Positions 9,595 through 18,246 of a DNA stretch of 60,463 nt are shown piece after piece. A program made the translations under genes and the position numbers. The notes beneath the pieces were generated by a model. That model had not been told where the DNA came from. It did no database searches and saw only the letters and a program-made list of their open reading frames with translations. Numbering within the stretch: the stretch's first letter is position 1; each line of letters starts with the position of its first letter. This stretch comes from an uncultured Lachnospiraceae bacterium (lineage in GTDB: Bacteria > Bacillota > Clostridia > Lachnospirales > Lachnospiraceae): assembly GCA_910579225.1 (NCBI GenBank), contig CAJTTI010000022.1, forward strand, positions 1-60,463. The letters run 5' to 3'.

Positions 9595-11829
9595 ATGAAA
9601 TATAAGAAATACCGAAACCGAATATTGTCCTTCCTGACTGTCATCTGTTGTTTGGCGGGATGTCTGATGCCAGTGCGGGCGTCGGAGAGTTCGGTTCCGA
9701 GGATTGTCTTCGAGAACGAAGTAAAGCGGTCCACGGATCTGACGATCCGCAAATCCTTCGCGGGCGATGTGCCGGAGGCGGAGCAGGATGAGGTGTTTAC
9801 GTTTACCGTGCAGATTGGCGGCCAACCGGCGGACGGGCGGGAGTATAAGTTCTATGCTTCCGAGGACGCCGAGCCGGTGACCCGGACGGTAACCGGCGGA
9901 ACGATCGAACTGCAGGCAGGCCAGCGGGCGGTCTTCGAATATCTGGGAACCGGTACATCGTATCTGGTGCGTGAGGAGCTGCCGCAGGACAGCAAGTTCG
10001 AATGCGCAAGTCCGTCGTCCGGGTATGTGTCGGACGATATGACTTCGTCCGGCGCCAGCGTGGAATTCGTGAACCGGTATGCGGATAATCCGGAGGAAGG
10101 CTCCAAGGCGAATCTGAAGATTGAAAAGGAGATTTATCTTCCGGAGGATCTTCCGGTTCCGGAAGAAGAGAATGGAGTGTTCCGGTTCCAGCTGAATATC
10201 CCCCCAACGGCTCCGTACACGGGGTCTTACCGGATCTACGGAGGCGGTGAACCGGCGGAAGGCAGGCTGGTGGATCAGATGACGGACGGCAGCTTTACTC
10301 TGAAAGGCGGACAGTGGATCGTCGTTCCGGAGTTACCGGCAGAGAGTGAGTATAAGGTGACGGAGCTTGCAGATGAAGAGTCCGGCTGGTCGCTGGCGGC
10401 GGGGACGGCAGTCAGAAGAGGAACAGCCGGCAGTTCCGGGAACCAGACGTTTCTGAACACCCGCGCTTCCCTGATGGTGAAGAAGCAGATGGAAAGCCTG
10501 GATACGGAGCTGGAGCAGGATTTTACATTCGTGCTGTCCGAGGCGGAAGACGGGACGCTGACCGGGATCGCGGGTGCGGAATATTATCTCTATGATATCT
10601 CCGACGCACCCGGCGTGTTTCTACGGAAAGAAGAGGTAAAAGCGGGTGAGTCGGAATATCTGCGGAGGACCGACGGCCTGGGGCGTTTCACCTTGCAGGC
10701 CGGGCAGGCGGCGGTGTTTGTAAATTTGTCTGACGGGCTGTCCTATAACGTCAGCGAGCAGGGAGTGGATGGATATGAGCTGACCTCTCCGGGGCCGGAC
10801 GGCTACTCCGGGACCATCGAGGCAGGGCTGGTGAAGGGGCATACCTTTACCAATCAGCCCAAGACAGTGTCCGCCGGTACCCTGTCCGTGACCAAACTGC
10901 TGGAGAATACAGAAGCGGAATCCCCTGCGGCAGGTCAGCCGTTTACCTTCCGGCTGTCTGCGGCGGACGACAATACGCCCGCAGTCGGCAGGATTTCCTA
11001 TACCGCGGTGGCAGGAAACAAAACCCGTCCCGGCTATACGGAGAACGGCGTCTTCCAGCTGTATGCCAATGAGACCGCATATTTTGAAAGTCTGAATCCG
11101 GGCAGCTATCGGGTGGAGGAGATGGATCTTCCCTCCGGCTTCCGGCTTGCAGGCTCCGGAGTGATCTCCACAGCGCCTGCGAAGAAAATGAGGGAGACTG
11201 CTCAGACCACATCCGTCGAGACCGCTCTTACCGGAAGTCTGACGATGGATACGGGCCTGGCATTCACCTTTAAGAACGAGTGCACGCCGGGCAAACTGAA
11301 TCTGAAGATTGCGAAGACCAGCAATTCCGGCGCAGCTCTCGACGGAGCAGAGTTCCGGCTGTGGATGGTAAATAAAGGCGAGGAGACAAAAGACTGGGCT
11401 GAGGCCGGCAAGACCGAAGTGGCGCTTGCCGGACATACGACGGCGGACGGAGGATTCCTCTCGATTCCCAGTCTGATTCCGGGAACCTATTACCTGGAAG
11501 AGACCATGGCTCCCGCAGGTTATCAGCTTCCGACCGAGCCGGTGAAGATTGTAATCGCGGAACAGATCACTGCGGAAGGCGAAGGTCCGGATGCGGCTGT
11601 GAAGCGGAGCCTGACGGTGACAGCAGACGGAAATGATCCGCAGACGATCGAGCTGTCTGGCAATGAACTTCCGACCGTAATGATCACGGTGAAGAACGAT
11701 ATGCTCTACGCTCTTCCCAGCACCGGAGGAACGGGAACCGATTCGTACCGTTTCCCTGGAATCTCCCTGATGTTGGCCGCATACGGCATGTACCTGTACG
11801 CGGGCAGGCGCAGACAGGGAAGACGCTGA
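9595..11829 (+). CDS. LPSTG-anchored multi-domain pilin/shaft protein (744 aa)
   Basis: Signal peptide at residues 1-29 (MKYKKYRNRILSFLTVICC...). Four beta modules of the Cna_B/DUF7601 type follow, opening near residues 43 (LTIRKSFAG), 170 (LKIEKEIYL), 289 (LMVKKQMES) and 425 (LSVTKLLEN). A SpaA-like Cna_B domain begins near 564 (LNLKIAKTSNSGAALDGAEF) with the E-box-like strand YYLEETMAPAGYQL. Such domains usually carry Lys-Asn isopeptide bonds. The C-terminus is a complete cell-wall sorting signal: LPSTGG at 707-712, a hydrophobic stretch and a basic tail (RRRQGRR). Predicted to be secreted, cut by a sortase between Thr and Gly, and joined to the pilus or wall. It shares module type with the giant adhesin upstream, so it is probably a minor or basal pilin. 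It appears more GC-rich than the next pilin gene. Confidence 0.85.
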   Translation: MKYKKYRNRILSFLTVICCLAGCLMPVRASESSVPRIVFENEVKRSTDLTIRKSFAGDVPEAEQDEVFTFTVQIGGQPADGREYKFYASEDAEPVTRTVTGGTIELQAGQRAVFEYLGTGTSYLVREELPQDSKFECASPSSGYVSDDMTSSGASVEFVNRYADNPEEGSKANLKIEKEIYLPEDLPVPEEENGVFRFQLNIPPTAPYTGSYRIYGGGEPAEGRLVDQMTDGSFTLKGGQWIVVPELPAESEYKVTELADEESGWSLAAGTAVRRGTAGSSGNQTFLNTRASLMVKKQMESLDTELEQDFTFVLSEAEDGTLTGIAGAEYYLYDISDAPGVFLRKEEVKAGESEYLRRTDGLGRFTLQAGQAAVFVNLSDGLSYNVSEQGVDGYELTSPGPDGYSGTIEAGLVKGHTFTNQPKTVSAGTLSVTKLLENTEAESPAAGQPFTFRLSAADDNTPAVGRISYTAVAGNKTRPGYTENGVFQLYANETAYFESLNPGSYRVEEMDLPSGFRLAGSGVISTAPAKKMRETAQTTSVETALTGSLTMDTGLAFTFKNECTPGKLNLKIAKTSNSGAALDGAEFRLWMVNKGEETKDWAEAGKTEVALAGHTTADGGFLSIPSLIPGTYYLEETMAPAGYQLPTEPVKIVIAEQITAEGEGPDAAVKRSLTVTADGNDPQTIELSGNELPTVMITVKNDMLYALPSTGGTGTDSYRFPGISLMLAAYGMYLYAGRRRQGRR

Positions 11830-11941
11830 CCTGTCCGTCTTCAGAGAATTCGTATCAGTTATCAACGGTATTTGACCGCGGACGTCCCGCCCTTCAAGGA
11901 GGAAACGCCTAGGTCTCATATAAAAAATCAAGCGGGGAGGT

Positions 11942-11975
11942 GCTGAAGGTTCAAAACAATCATGATTTTTCAGCG
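11942..11975 (+). promoter_or_regulatory. Weak hairpin in the 200-nt gap before the backbone pilin
   Basis: GCTGAA (11942-11947) and TTCAGC (11970-11975) can pair across an AT-rich loop, with a short T-run inside the 3' arm. It could be a weak terminator or leader structure separating the two pilin genes and allowing unequal expression. The rest of 11830-12030 shows no gene and no clear sigma-A promoter. Confidence 0.3.
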
Positions 11976-12030
11976 ACTATACCGCTAAAACGTGCAGTAT
12001 GCACATAGTAACCCGGAGGAAAGCAAAATC

Positions 12031-13713
12031 ATGGGCACAGCCCAAAAGAAAGGAAAAAGTATGAAAAAGATCAAAAAAATTTTTGCAGTACTGTTGACGC
12101 TGGCAATGGTACTGGGGATGAATGCGACAGTATTCGCAGCTACTGACACATCTTTGACGACCGCTACGGTAAAAGGGGTAGAAAGCGAGACGGGAACAAC
12201 GATAGCAGTGAATGCATATCAGATCGTCAAGTATGATGAAAGCGGTAAATATGTACCTGCAATTTCCGGAAGTATCAGTGATGCAACTGCAGTCACTGCA
12301 GCAGAAGTACAGGCGCTGGCAGGACGGACATCAGAACTTGGAACTCCTGTTCCGTTTACACTGGATGGGAGCGACTACATTTATACCGGCGATAAATTGA
12401 CTGCAGGAACATGGCTTGTACAGGTGACCGGTTCTCAGCAGTACATCTACAACCCGGCAATTATCAGCGTGCGTGTGGATACGGACGGCAACCTGGTATA
12501 TGGAACACTGGATTTTGATAGTGATGAATGGAATACGACGGGCGTCGTTTATGTAAAAAAATCAGCGCCGAACATTACGAAAACAGCCGGCGAAAACAGC
12601 CAGGGCGTTCAGTACGGCGACGTTATTCCTTTCAAAATCGAGACCGATATTCCGGATTATACGGCGACAAAGTTAGACCAGGATATCACCTATATTATAA
12701 GCGATAACCTGGCAGGACTGGAGCTGGTCGTTGATGACGAGCATCCTGTCGGAGTGAAGGTTAATAGTGCAGAAGCTTCTGATGCAGTAAAAGGTGTTGT
12801 TACAGCTGCAATCAGCAACGGTAATACAAGTTTTGTAATTGATTTCTCCAATGTGAAAGCTGAGGGTAAGACGAATTTCGATCTGATTAAAGATAATAAG
12901 AATCAGAAGCTGGAAATTACGTATTATGCAAAAGTGACTGCAGCTGCCGAGGTAACCGTTGACAAGTCGAACAATACTGCAACGCTTCAGTATTCTACGA
13001 ATGATACGGTGCAGAAGAAGACATCCGAGACAAAGCATTATACCTTTGGTATCGGTACGGGCATGAACGGAGAGACGACAAATAAAACAAATGAATTTAT
13101 TAAAATTGACGAAGATGGCAATGTGAAGGTAGAGGAAGGTGTTACCACAATCACAAAAGGACTACAGGGTGCAGAATTTGAACTTTATTACATGGACGTG
13201 AACGGCCAGGATAAAGTTTACATTCTGGATGAGACTTCAACTACAGAACCCAAACCGCATAAAGTTTTCACGACAGATGCTGAGGGCCGTCTACAGGTCA
13301 ACGGTCTTGACAGTGATAAGACTTATTTCCTGATTGAGACAAAGGCTCCTGTTGGATATACCGTTGACGCGACCCCAATCAAGGTGGAGATTGATGCAAA
13401 CTATGGCACCGATGGCGCGCCTACAGATTACACAGTTAAGATAACAGGAAAAGATGGTAAGGTTTATTCGACAAAATATAAATATTCAGAGAACGTAACA
13501 CCTAGCTTTGATAATAATTTGACTGTAAACACAACGACTTCCACCACAACACTGGACGGTGTGAGTAATCCGTACGGCTTTACCAATACCACACTTGCAT
13601 CCCTTCCGTCCACCGGCGGTATCGGTACCACGATCTTCACGATCGGCGGATGCGCAATCATGATCATCGCAGCAGGCCTGTACTTTGCAACTCGCAGAAG
13701 AACTGCAAAATAA
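12031..13713 (+). CDS. LPSTG major (backbone) pilin, SpaH/EbpB-like (560 aa)
   Basis: ATG 12031 has GGAGGA (12015-12020) 10 nt upstream; an in-frame ATG at 12061 with a nearby AAGGAA is a good alternative and gives a tidier signal peptide (MKKIKKIFAVLLTLAMVLG). The mature protein has an N-terminal pilin domain, a segment VYVKKSAPNITKT that may hold the pilin-motif lysine used as nucleophile in polymerisation, a fimbrial isopeptide D2-type domain, and a C-terminal Cna_B domain with E-box YFLIETKAPVGYTV. The sorting signal LPSTGG is at 525-530, followed by a membrane segment and RRRTAK. Two class C sortases follow directly. The architecture fits the repeating subunit of a covalent Gram-positive pilus. 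About 200 nt of non-coding DNA before it may hold its own promoter, but I see no strong match. Confidence 0.88.
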   Translation: MGTAQKKGKSMKKIKKIFAVLLTLAMVLGMNATVFAATDTSLTTATVKGVESETGTTIAVNAYQIVKYDESGKYVPAISGSISDATAVTAAEVQALAGRTSELGTPVPFTLDGSDYIYTGDKLTAGTWLVQVTGSQQYIYNPAIISVRVDTDGNLVYGTLDFDSDEWNTTGVVYVKKSAPNITKTAGENSQGVQYGDVIPFKIETDIPDYTATKLDQDITYIISDNLAGLELVVDDEHPVGVKVNSAEASDAVKGVVTAAISNGNTSFVIDFSNVKAEGKTNFDLIKDNKNQKLEITYYAKVTAAAEVTVDKSNNTATLQYSTNDTVQKKTSETKHYTFGIGTGMNGETTNKTNEFIKIDEDGNVKVEEGVTTITKGLQGAEFELYYMDVNGQDKVYILDETSTTEPKPHKVFTTDAEGRLQVNGLDSDKTYFLIETKAPVGYTVDATPIKVEIDANYGTDGAPTDYTVKITGKDGKVYSTKYKYSENVTPSFDNNLTVNTTTSTTTLDGVSNPYGFTNTTLASLPSTGGIGTTIFTIGGCAIMIIAAGLYFATRRRTAK

Positions 13714-13822
13714 TCAATGGTACAACCGCACATGGTATGTCGGAAGTGGATATAATATCTGATATCCATGATGCAGCAGACTGTACGAACTGTACATAAG
13801 AAAACAACAAATAAATGCTTCG

Positions 13823-13854
13823 CCCGAGCCGCGGCCTGTCCGGCCGGACTCGGG
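13823..13854 (+). promoter_or_regulatory. GC-rich hairpin between pilin and sortase genes
   Basis: CCCGAG (13823-13828) pairs with CTCGGG (13849-13854), and the interior adds a CCG/GGCC to GGCC/GG helix around a short loop. No T-run follows, so it is not a classical terminator. It lies in the 270-nt gap between backbone pilin and first sortase, where a partial terminator or RNA-stability element would keep pilin mRNA in excess over sortase mRNA. The rest of the gap (13714-13983) holds no gene. Confidence 0.5.
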
Positions 13855-13983
13855 AAGAAGATAAGCATAATGTATATTTATGCCGGAAATCAGCCGCGCA
13901 GACAGGGGCAGCCCTGCAGGCCCTGATAAGGGACTCCCCAGGCGACTTCCGCAACAATTATTACAACCACAAGGAGAGCCCAG

Positions 13984-14895
13984 ATGAAGAAAAAAATGAC
14001 ATATATTATATTCCCGCTTCTGTTTCTCACCGGTCTGTCCCTGTTGCTGTATCCTTTTGTATCCAACGAGTGGAACACTTACCGTCAGAACCGCCTGATC
14101 TCTTCTTATGACTCCTCGGTTGCCGAGCAGGAAGCAGCCGGAGCGATTAATTACAATGAAGAGTGGACGCAGGCGCAGACATATAACGACGCATTGCTTC
14201 CCTATATTCTGCCGGATTCCTTTGCCGCCGCGCAGATCGACAAAGAGGCCGACGAGGAATACCTTTCCTGTCTGAATCTGACAGGGGACGGTATGATGGG
14301 TTATGTGCAGATTCCGAAGATTGATATTAAGATTCCTATCTATCACACTACAGACGAATCCGTCCTCCAGATCGCTGCCGGCCATCTGGAGGGAAGTTCT
14401 CTTCCCGTAGGCGGTGAAGGGACGCACGCGGTGATCTCCGCGCACAGAGGACTGCCGAGCGCAGCGCTTTTCACAGATCTTGACCGGCTGGAGGAAGGCG
14501 ATCCTTTCCTATTACATATATTGGATGATACTCTTTGTTATCAGGTGGATCAGATTTCCGTCGTAGATCCCAGCGATACCAGTCAACTGGTGGCGGAAGA
14601 TGGAGAAGATCTGGTGACGCTTTTAACTTGTACCCCTTATGGTGTGAACAGTCACAGGCTTTTGGTCAGAGGACATCGAATTCCCTATGAAGAGGTGAAA
14701 GACGAAGCAGTGGCAGCTTCCGCCTTCGCGGGTCCCAGCCTGCATACCAGTTATCTTCTGTGGGTGCTGGTAGGTCTGGCAGTAACGGGCGTCTTCATTG
14801 CGCTTTTCTATCTTCATGACCGCAGGCTGAAGACACAGACGGGAGCGTCTACAGGAAATGAAAGAATACAGGATAACGTGAAGGAGCGGTCATGA
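13984..14895 (+). CDS. Class C (pilin-polymerising) sortase 1
   Basis: Membrane-bound transpeptidase of 303 aa that would cut LPSTG pilins between Thr and Gly and join them to a lysine of the next subunit. There is an N-terminal membrane segment (residues about 5-25), the class C core, His154 in ISAHRGLPS, Cys216 in TLLTCTPYG and Arg225 in NSHRLLVRG, then a C-terminal membrane helix (about 255-280), which is typical of class C. The usual DP[FWY] lid motif is not obvious in the N-terminal linker. SD AAGGAG sits just before ATG 13984. The stop overlaps the start of the second sortase (ATGA), so the two are translationally coupled. Confidence 0.92.
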   Translation: MKKKMTYIIFPLLFLTGLSLLLYPFVSNEWNTYRQNRLISSYDSSVAEQEAAGAINYNEEWTQAQTYNDALLPYILPDSFAAAQIDKEADEEYLSCLNLTGDGMMGYVQIPKIDIKIPIYHTTDESVLQIAAGHLEGSSLPVGGEGTHAVISAHRGLPSAALFTDLDRLEEGDPFLLHILDDTLCYQVDQISVVDPSDTSQLVAEDGEDLVTLLTCTPYGVNSHRLLVRGHRIPYEEVKDEAVAASAFAGPSLHTSYLLWVLVGLAVTGVFIALFYLHDRRLKTQTGASTGNERIQDNVKERS

Positions 14896-15776
14896 GAAGA
14901 ATATGGATGAATCTTTTCTTCGCCGTTCTGTTCCTCACAGGCTTCGGTATCCTGGCATATCCGACGGTTTCCAATCAGTGGAATACGTACCGGCAGAGCA
15001 GGCTGATCTCCGGTTATGAGAGCGTCGTGCAGGAACTGGAGCCAGAAGATTACACAAGAGAATGGGAAGCGGCAGCCGGGTTTAATAACAGTTTCAGCGA
15101 AAATGATCTGTATGGCGATGCTTTTGGGGAAGAGGATGCGGATCTGGCGGATACAGAATACTGGAAAGTATTGAATGTGGCAGGGGACGGAGTGATGGGG
15201 TATCTCTCTATCCCGAAGATCAATATCAAACTTGCCGTCTACCATGGAACCAGGGAAGAGGTGCTTCAGACCGGAGTCGGACATCTGAACGGAACCAAGC
15301 TTCCCATGGGCGGGGAGAGCACCCACAGTGTGTTGGCAGCCCACAGAGGACTTCCAAGTGCCAGACTTTTCACAGATGTAGACCAGCTTGTGAGGGGAGA
15401 CCGTTTTTATATTCATATACTGGATGAAACCTTTGCCTATGAGGTAGATCAGGTTTTGCCTATGGTAGACAAAGATGATATGGAGACGCTTCAGGAAGCG
15501 CTTCAGATTGAGGAGGGCAGGGATTATGTGACACTTTTTACCTGCACTCCTTACGGTGTGAACAGCCACAGGCTGCTGGTCCGGGGTGAAAGAGTACCCT
15601 ACGAAGGGGAAGAAGAAGCGGAGAGTACGCCGGTGGAAACGATGCTGCGTGCAGTGCAGAATTATTATATGCTGTATCTGATTCTGGGACTGTCCGTAAC
15701 CTTGCTGGTAATTTTGCTCCTGAGATTCCTGCTTCGCCCGCGGAAAAACGCAAAGCAGCAAGATGTGAAACTATAA
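14892..15776 (+). CDS. Class C (pilin-polymerising) sortase 2
   Basis: A 294-aa paralogue of the preceding sortase; both start with a membrane helix followed by SNQWNTYRQSRLISGYES-like sequence, so they probably arose by tandem duplication. Catalytic residues are His151 (LAAHRGLPS), Cys218 (TLFTCTPYG) and the Arg of NSHRLLVRG. A C-terminal membrane helix ends in a basic tail. Start ATG 14892 overlaps the stop of sortase 1. Two class C enzymes beside one backbone pilin suggest split jobs, for instance one for the backbone and one for the minor or tip subunit. No clear DP[FWY] lid is visible here either. No class A housekeeping sortase lies in the window, so final wall anchoring must use an enzyme encoded elsewhere. 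Confidence 0.92.
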   Translation: MRRIWMNLFFAVLFLTGFGILAYPTVSNQWNTYRQSRLISGYESVVQELEPEDYTREWEAAAGFNNSFSENDLYGDAFGEEDADLADTEYWKVLNVAGDGVMGYLSIPKINIKLAVYHGTREEVLQTGVGHLNGTKLPMGGESTHSVLAAHRGLPSARLFTDVDQLVRGDRFYIHILDETFAYEVDQVLPMVDKDDMETLQEALQIEEGRDYVTLFTCTPYGVNSHRLLVRGERVPYEGEEEAESTPVETMLRAVQNYYMLYLILGLSVTLLVILLLRFLLRPRKNAKQQDVKL

Positions 15777-15933
15777 AAACTTTCATCAGCATCCGAGTGA
15801 ATGGTAGATGCGGAACTATAAAAACGTTTGTCAGCATCCGCCTGAACGGAGCCCCGGAAGGATGTTCAGACGCGGAAGCGGCAGAACATTCTTCCAGATC
15901 CAGGGGCGGAATGAATGGTGGATGCGGAACTAT
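15770..15933 (+). repeat. Duplicated intergenic hairpin element (copies 1 and 2)
   Basis: Two direct repeats interlock here. The first, 26 nt long, is at 15770-15795 and 15815-15840 (23 of 26 identical; ACTATAAAAAC...CAGCATCCG). The second, 23 nt long, is at 15797-15819 and 15911-15933 (21 of 23 identical; GAATGG.GATGCGGAACTAT). In copy 1, GCATC (15789-15793) pairs with GATGC (15807-15811). In copy 2 the two arms are separated by about 80 extra bases. The element fills the gap between sortase 2 and the next gene and ends just before that gene's ribosome-binding site. A related hairpin precedes 18880. Confidence 0.65.
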
Positions 15934-15949
15934 CATAGGAGGACATGGA

Positions 15950-17104
15950 ATGACGAAGAGGATAAGAAGAGGAGGCGCGCTGGCAGTATCTCTGATGTTT
16001 CTTATGCTGGCGGCACTGCCGAAGGTGGCGTATGGAGCAGATGTGATTGATCTGTCAGCAGACTGTTCTATTGAATTTCATCTGGAGAATCTGGTTGCGG
16101 TAAAGGGAGAAGCCGGCGATACAGAATTCTCGGACCTGAGAGACGGTTCTGGTGTGACCGTATCTGTGAATCTTTATAAAGTGGCAGATGTGACCGCAGG
16201 GGGCAGATATGAGGTGACCGAGGCATATCGGACTGAAGACGAAGAGAAAGCAGAGATTCTGCAAAGTGAGCTGGATAAGGTAAGCATGCATACGACTCAG
16301 GCTGACTGGGAGACCATGGCAGGGTATGCTGAGACGCTTGCAGGCGTGGATCTGGAGAACGAGGTATTTCCGCAGACAGACCTTCAGGTGCAGACAGATG
16401 AGAATGGAATCGGTAGGATAGATCAGGATGACGGGCTTTCGTCAGGACTGTATTTTGCGGCTGCAGAGCCGGCGGAATCTGCCGAGTATAAATATTATTT
16501 TCAAAGTTATCTGATCGCATTGCCGGATAATCAATATTATAAGACCGGGTCAGAAGAGTGGGACTATCATCCGGAGGTGGGACTGAAGGCAGCCTGGGAA
16601 CAGCGCTACGGGAAACTGGTAATAAAAAAGCAGTTAAGATCATTCAACCAGACTCTGGGCGGGGCGACTTTTGTTTATCAGGTCACAGCAAAGAGACCGG
16701 ATGGTACGGTGGCATACAATGATATAGTATCGCTTCAGTTCGACGGACAGGGAGAGAAATCTTCTATGGTGATTGCAGACCGGATTCCTGCAGGGAGCAA
16801 GGTAACTGTGACGGAGGTCTATACCGGAGCCAGCTATGTGGCTGACGGGCCGGCGGAATGGAGCATTGAGTCTATACCTGCAGATATCGAGACTGCGGCG
16901 TCCTTTGCCAATCGTTATGACGGGGAGAGCCTAAAAGGCGGAACCAGCGTGGAAAATCATTTTATCTATCAGGAGCCGAAAGGGGCCGAAACAGTGCAAA
17001 GCGGCGGCTCAGAGACATTGCCTGCGGAGAGAAGCCGGAGCGGAGGCACCTGGGATTGGAAACAAAAGAAAGATTCGTCGGCCGCAGGAGCAGAGGGGGA
17101 ATGA
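15950..17104 (+). CDS. Secreted pilin-like protein without a sorting signal (384 aa)
   Basis: ATG 15950 follows AGGAGG (15937-15942); the open frame upstream only runs through the repeat element. Signal peptide is residues 1-29 (ending VAYG/AD). Residues about 30-215 resemble the N-terminal domain of SpaH-type pilins, with VTVSVNLYKVADV and SGLYFAAAEP. From about residue 221 a Cna_B/DUF7601-like module starts (LVIKKQLRSFNQTLGGATF), with a VTVTEVYTG strand and a NHF close. The tail is hydrophilic (Ser/Gly/Lys/Glu) with no LPXTG, membrane helix or basic end. It could be a basal or minor subunit incorporated without its own signal, or a secreted matrix component. It leads the SipW/TasA-like gene run, 3 nt before the next gene. 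Confidence 0.75.
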   Translation: MTKRIRRGGALAVSLMFLMLAALPKVAYGADVIDLSADCSIEFHLENLVAVKGEAGDTEFSDLRDGSGVTVSVNLYKVADVTAGGRYEVTEAYRTEDEEKAEILQSELDKVSMHTTQADWETMAGYAETLAGVDLENEVFPQTDLQVQTDENGIGRIDQDDGLSSGLYFAAAEPAESAEYKYYFQSYLIALPDNQYYKTGSEEWDYHPEVGLKAAWEQRYGKLVIKKQLRSFNQTLGGATFVYQVTAKRPDGTVAYNDIVSLQFDGQGEKSSMVIADRIPAGSKVTVTEVYTGASYVADGPAEWSIESIPADIETAASFANRYDGESLKGGTSVENHFIYQEPKGAETVQSGGSETLPAERSRSGGTWDWKQKKDSSAAGAEGE

Positions 17105-17107
17105 TCT

Positions 17108-17629
17108 ATGAGAAGAGTGCGGAATAAGAAAACCTTATGTCTGGCGGCTGCGGCTCTGATTTTAACCTGCAGTGCGGCGTCAGGAAAGGCACTGGCATAT
17201 TTTACAGATTATGTATCAGCTTCCGGAAACGCGCCGGTGAGTATGGGATTTACAGACACGGAAATAGAGGAGAAGGTCAGTAACTGGACGAAAACCGTAA
17301 CCGTGAAAAATACAGGGGATTATGCCTGTTTTGTCCGTGTGAGGGCATTTGCGCAGGGGGACCGGGCCCTGGAGTATACTTCAGACGGGGACGGCTGGAT
17401 GAACGGAGAGGACGGATATTACTACTACAAAGTTCCAGTAGCACCAAAGGGAATAACAGAAGATCCGTTAAAGATACGGATCGAAAGGCCGGGAGATGAG
17501 GAGACAGAGGACATCAAAGTCATCGTGGTGGAAGAACATGCACTGGTGTTTTACAATGAGGAGGGCATGCCAGATCTGAGTCTGTCCTGGAAAAGTCCGT
17601 CCCGGACGGAGACAGAGAATGTATTATGA
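17108..17629 (+). CDS. TasA/camelysin-like protein with SipW-type signal peptide (173 aa)
   Basis: The N-terminus has a hydrophobic signal (residues about 9-28) ending in ALAYFTD (28-34), the hallmark of substrates of SipW-type signal peptidases; such an enzyme is encoded two genes downstream. The mature part has the TasA/camelysin beta-sandwich pattern: KTVTVKNTGDYACFVRVRAFA, then VPVAPKGITEDPLKI and a closing VVVEEHALVF strand. Members of this family form amyloid-like or donor-strand fibres in biofilm matrix, or are surface metalloproteins. At 173 aa it is shorter than TasA (about 260 aa). Start ATG 17108 lies 3 nt after the preceding stop. Its last codons overlap the next gene in another frame. 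Confidence 0.8.
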   Translation: MRRVRNKKTLCLAAAALILTCSAASGKALAYFTDYVSASGNAPVSMGFTDTEIEEKVSNWTKTVTVKNTGDYACFVRVRAFAQGDRALEYTSDGDGWMNGEDGYYYYKVPVAPKGITEDPLKIRIERPGDEETEDIKVIVVEEHALVFYNEEGMPDLSLSWKSPSRTETENVL

Positions 17630-18227
17630 AATGCAAGTGAATGTTTCCAATATCGATGTGGCTCTTCTGGAAAACGGAAGAAGTGTGGAAGGAGAAAACA
17701 CGCTTCTTGCGGACTGGTTCGGCGACGGAGAGAATCAGACCAGACTGATTCCGGGCGAACATTATGAAGAGACGCTGGCGGTGCAGAATACCGGAGCTAT
17801 CGATACTTATGTGCGGGTGATTCTGTACAGAAGCTGGAAACAGGGAGGGCGGAAGATTACCACGCTTTCTCCGGAACTGATTCGTCTGGGGCTTGGTACA
17901 GACAATGGGTGGATTCTGGACGAGAGTGCTTCTGCGTCGGAAGATCAGTATCAGGAGCGTCTGGTGCTCTATTATCAGAAGCCGTTGGCGCCGGGGCAGG
18001 TATCAGAACCTTTCTGCAGCCGGTTCTGGCTGGATTCGGCCGTTTATGAGGCGGTAGAGACTGCAGGAGAGCAGGGAACTTATAAGACTTCTTTTCTGTA
18101 TGGTGCATACAGTCTGGATCTGGATGCGGAAGTGAATGTGGTGCAGACCCATGATGCAGAAAATGCTATCCGAAGTGCATGGGGAGTGGATGTGAATATT
18201 GCAGAAGACGGAACACTCAGCCTGTAA
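17619..18227 (+). CDS. TasA/camelysin-like protein lacking a signal peptide, overlapping its neighbour (202 aa)
   Basis: The protein begins MYYEMQVNVSNIDVALLENG, directly in the beta-sandwich domain, and contains TLAVQNTGAIDTYVRVILY and VLYYQKPLAPGQVSEPF, matching the family of the preceding gene. No signal peptide is present, and the frame is closed upstream by a stop at 17577-17579, so no longer start exists. It overlaps the end of the preceding gene by 11 nt in the +1 frame. Either an N-terminal region was deleted, the two genes are joined by frameshifting into one long secreted protein, or the protein is exported some other way. The body of the gene is open and looks functional. A SipW-like peptidase follows 19 nt later. 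Confidence 0.7.
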   Translation: MYYEMQVNVSNIDVALLENGRSVEGENTLLADWFGDGENQTRLIPGEHYEETLAVQNTGAIDTYVRVILYRSWKQGGRKITTLSPELIRLGLGTDNGWILDESASASEDQYQERLVLYYQKPLAPGQVSEPFCSRFWLDSAVYEAVETAGEQGTYKTSFLYGAYSLDLDAEVNVVQTHDAENAIRSAWGVDVNIAEDGTLSL

Positions 18228-18246
18228 CAGTAAGGAAGACGAATTG

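Noticed and set aside
10621..11931. 436-aa open frame on the minus strand inside the LPSTG pilin gene
   Set aside because: It lies opposite a gene with a clear signal peptide, Cna_B modules and sorting signal; the translation is Arg/His/Pro-rich and without a recognisable domain.
15797..15949. N-terminal extension of the pilin-like protein
   Set aside because: The frame is open but runs through the hairpin repeats and lacks a ribosome-binding site; ATG 15950 with AGGAGG and a signal peptide is far better.
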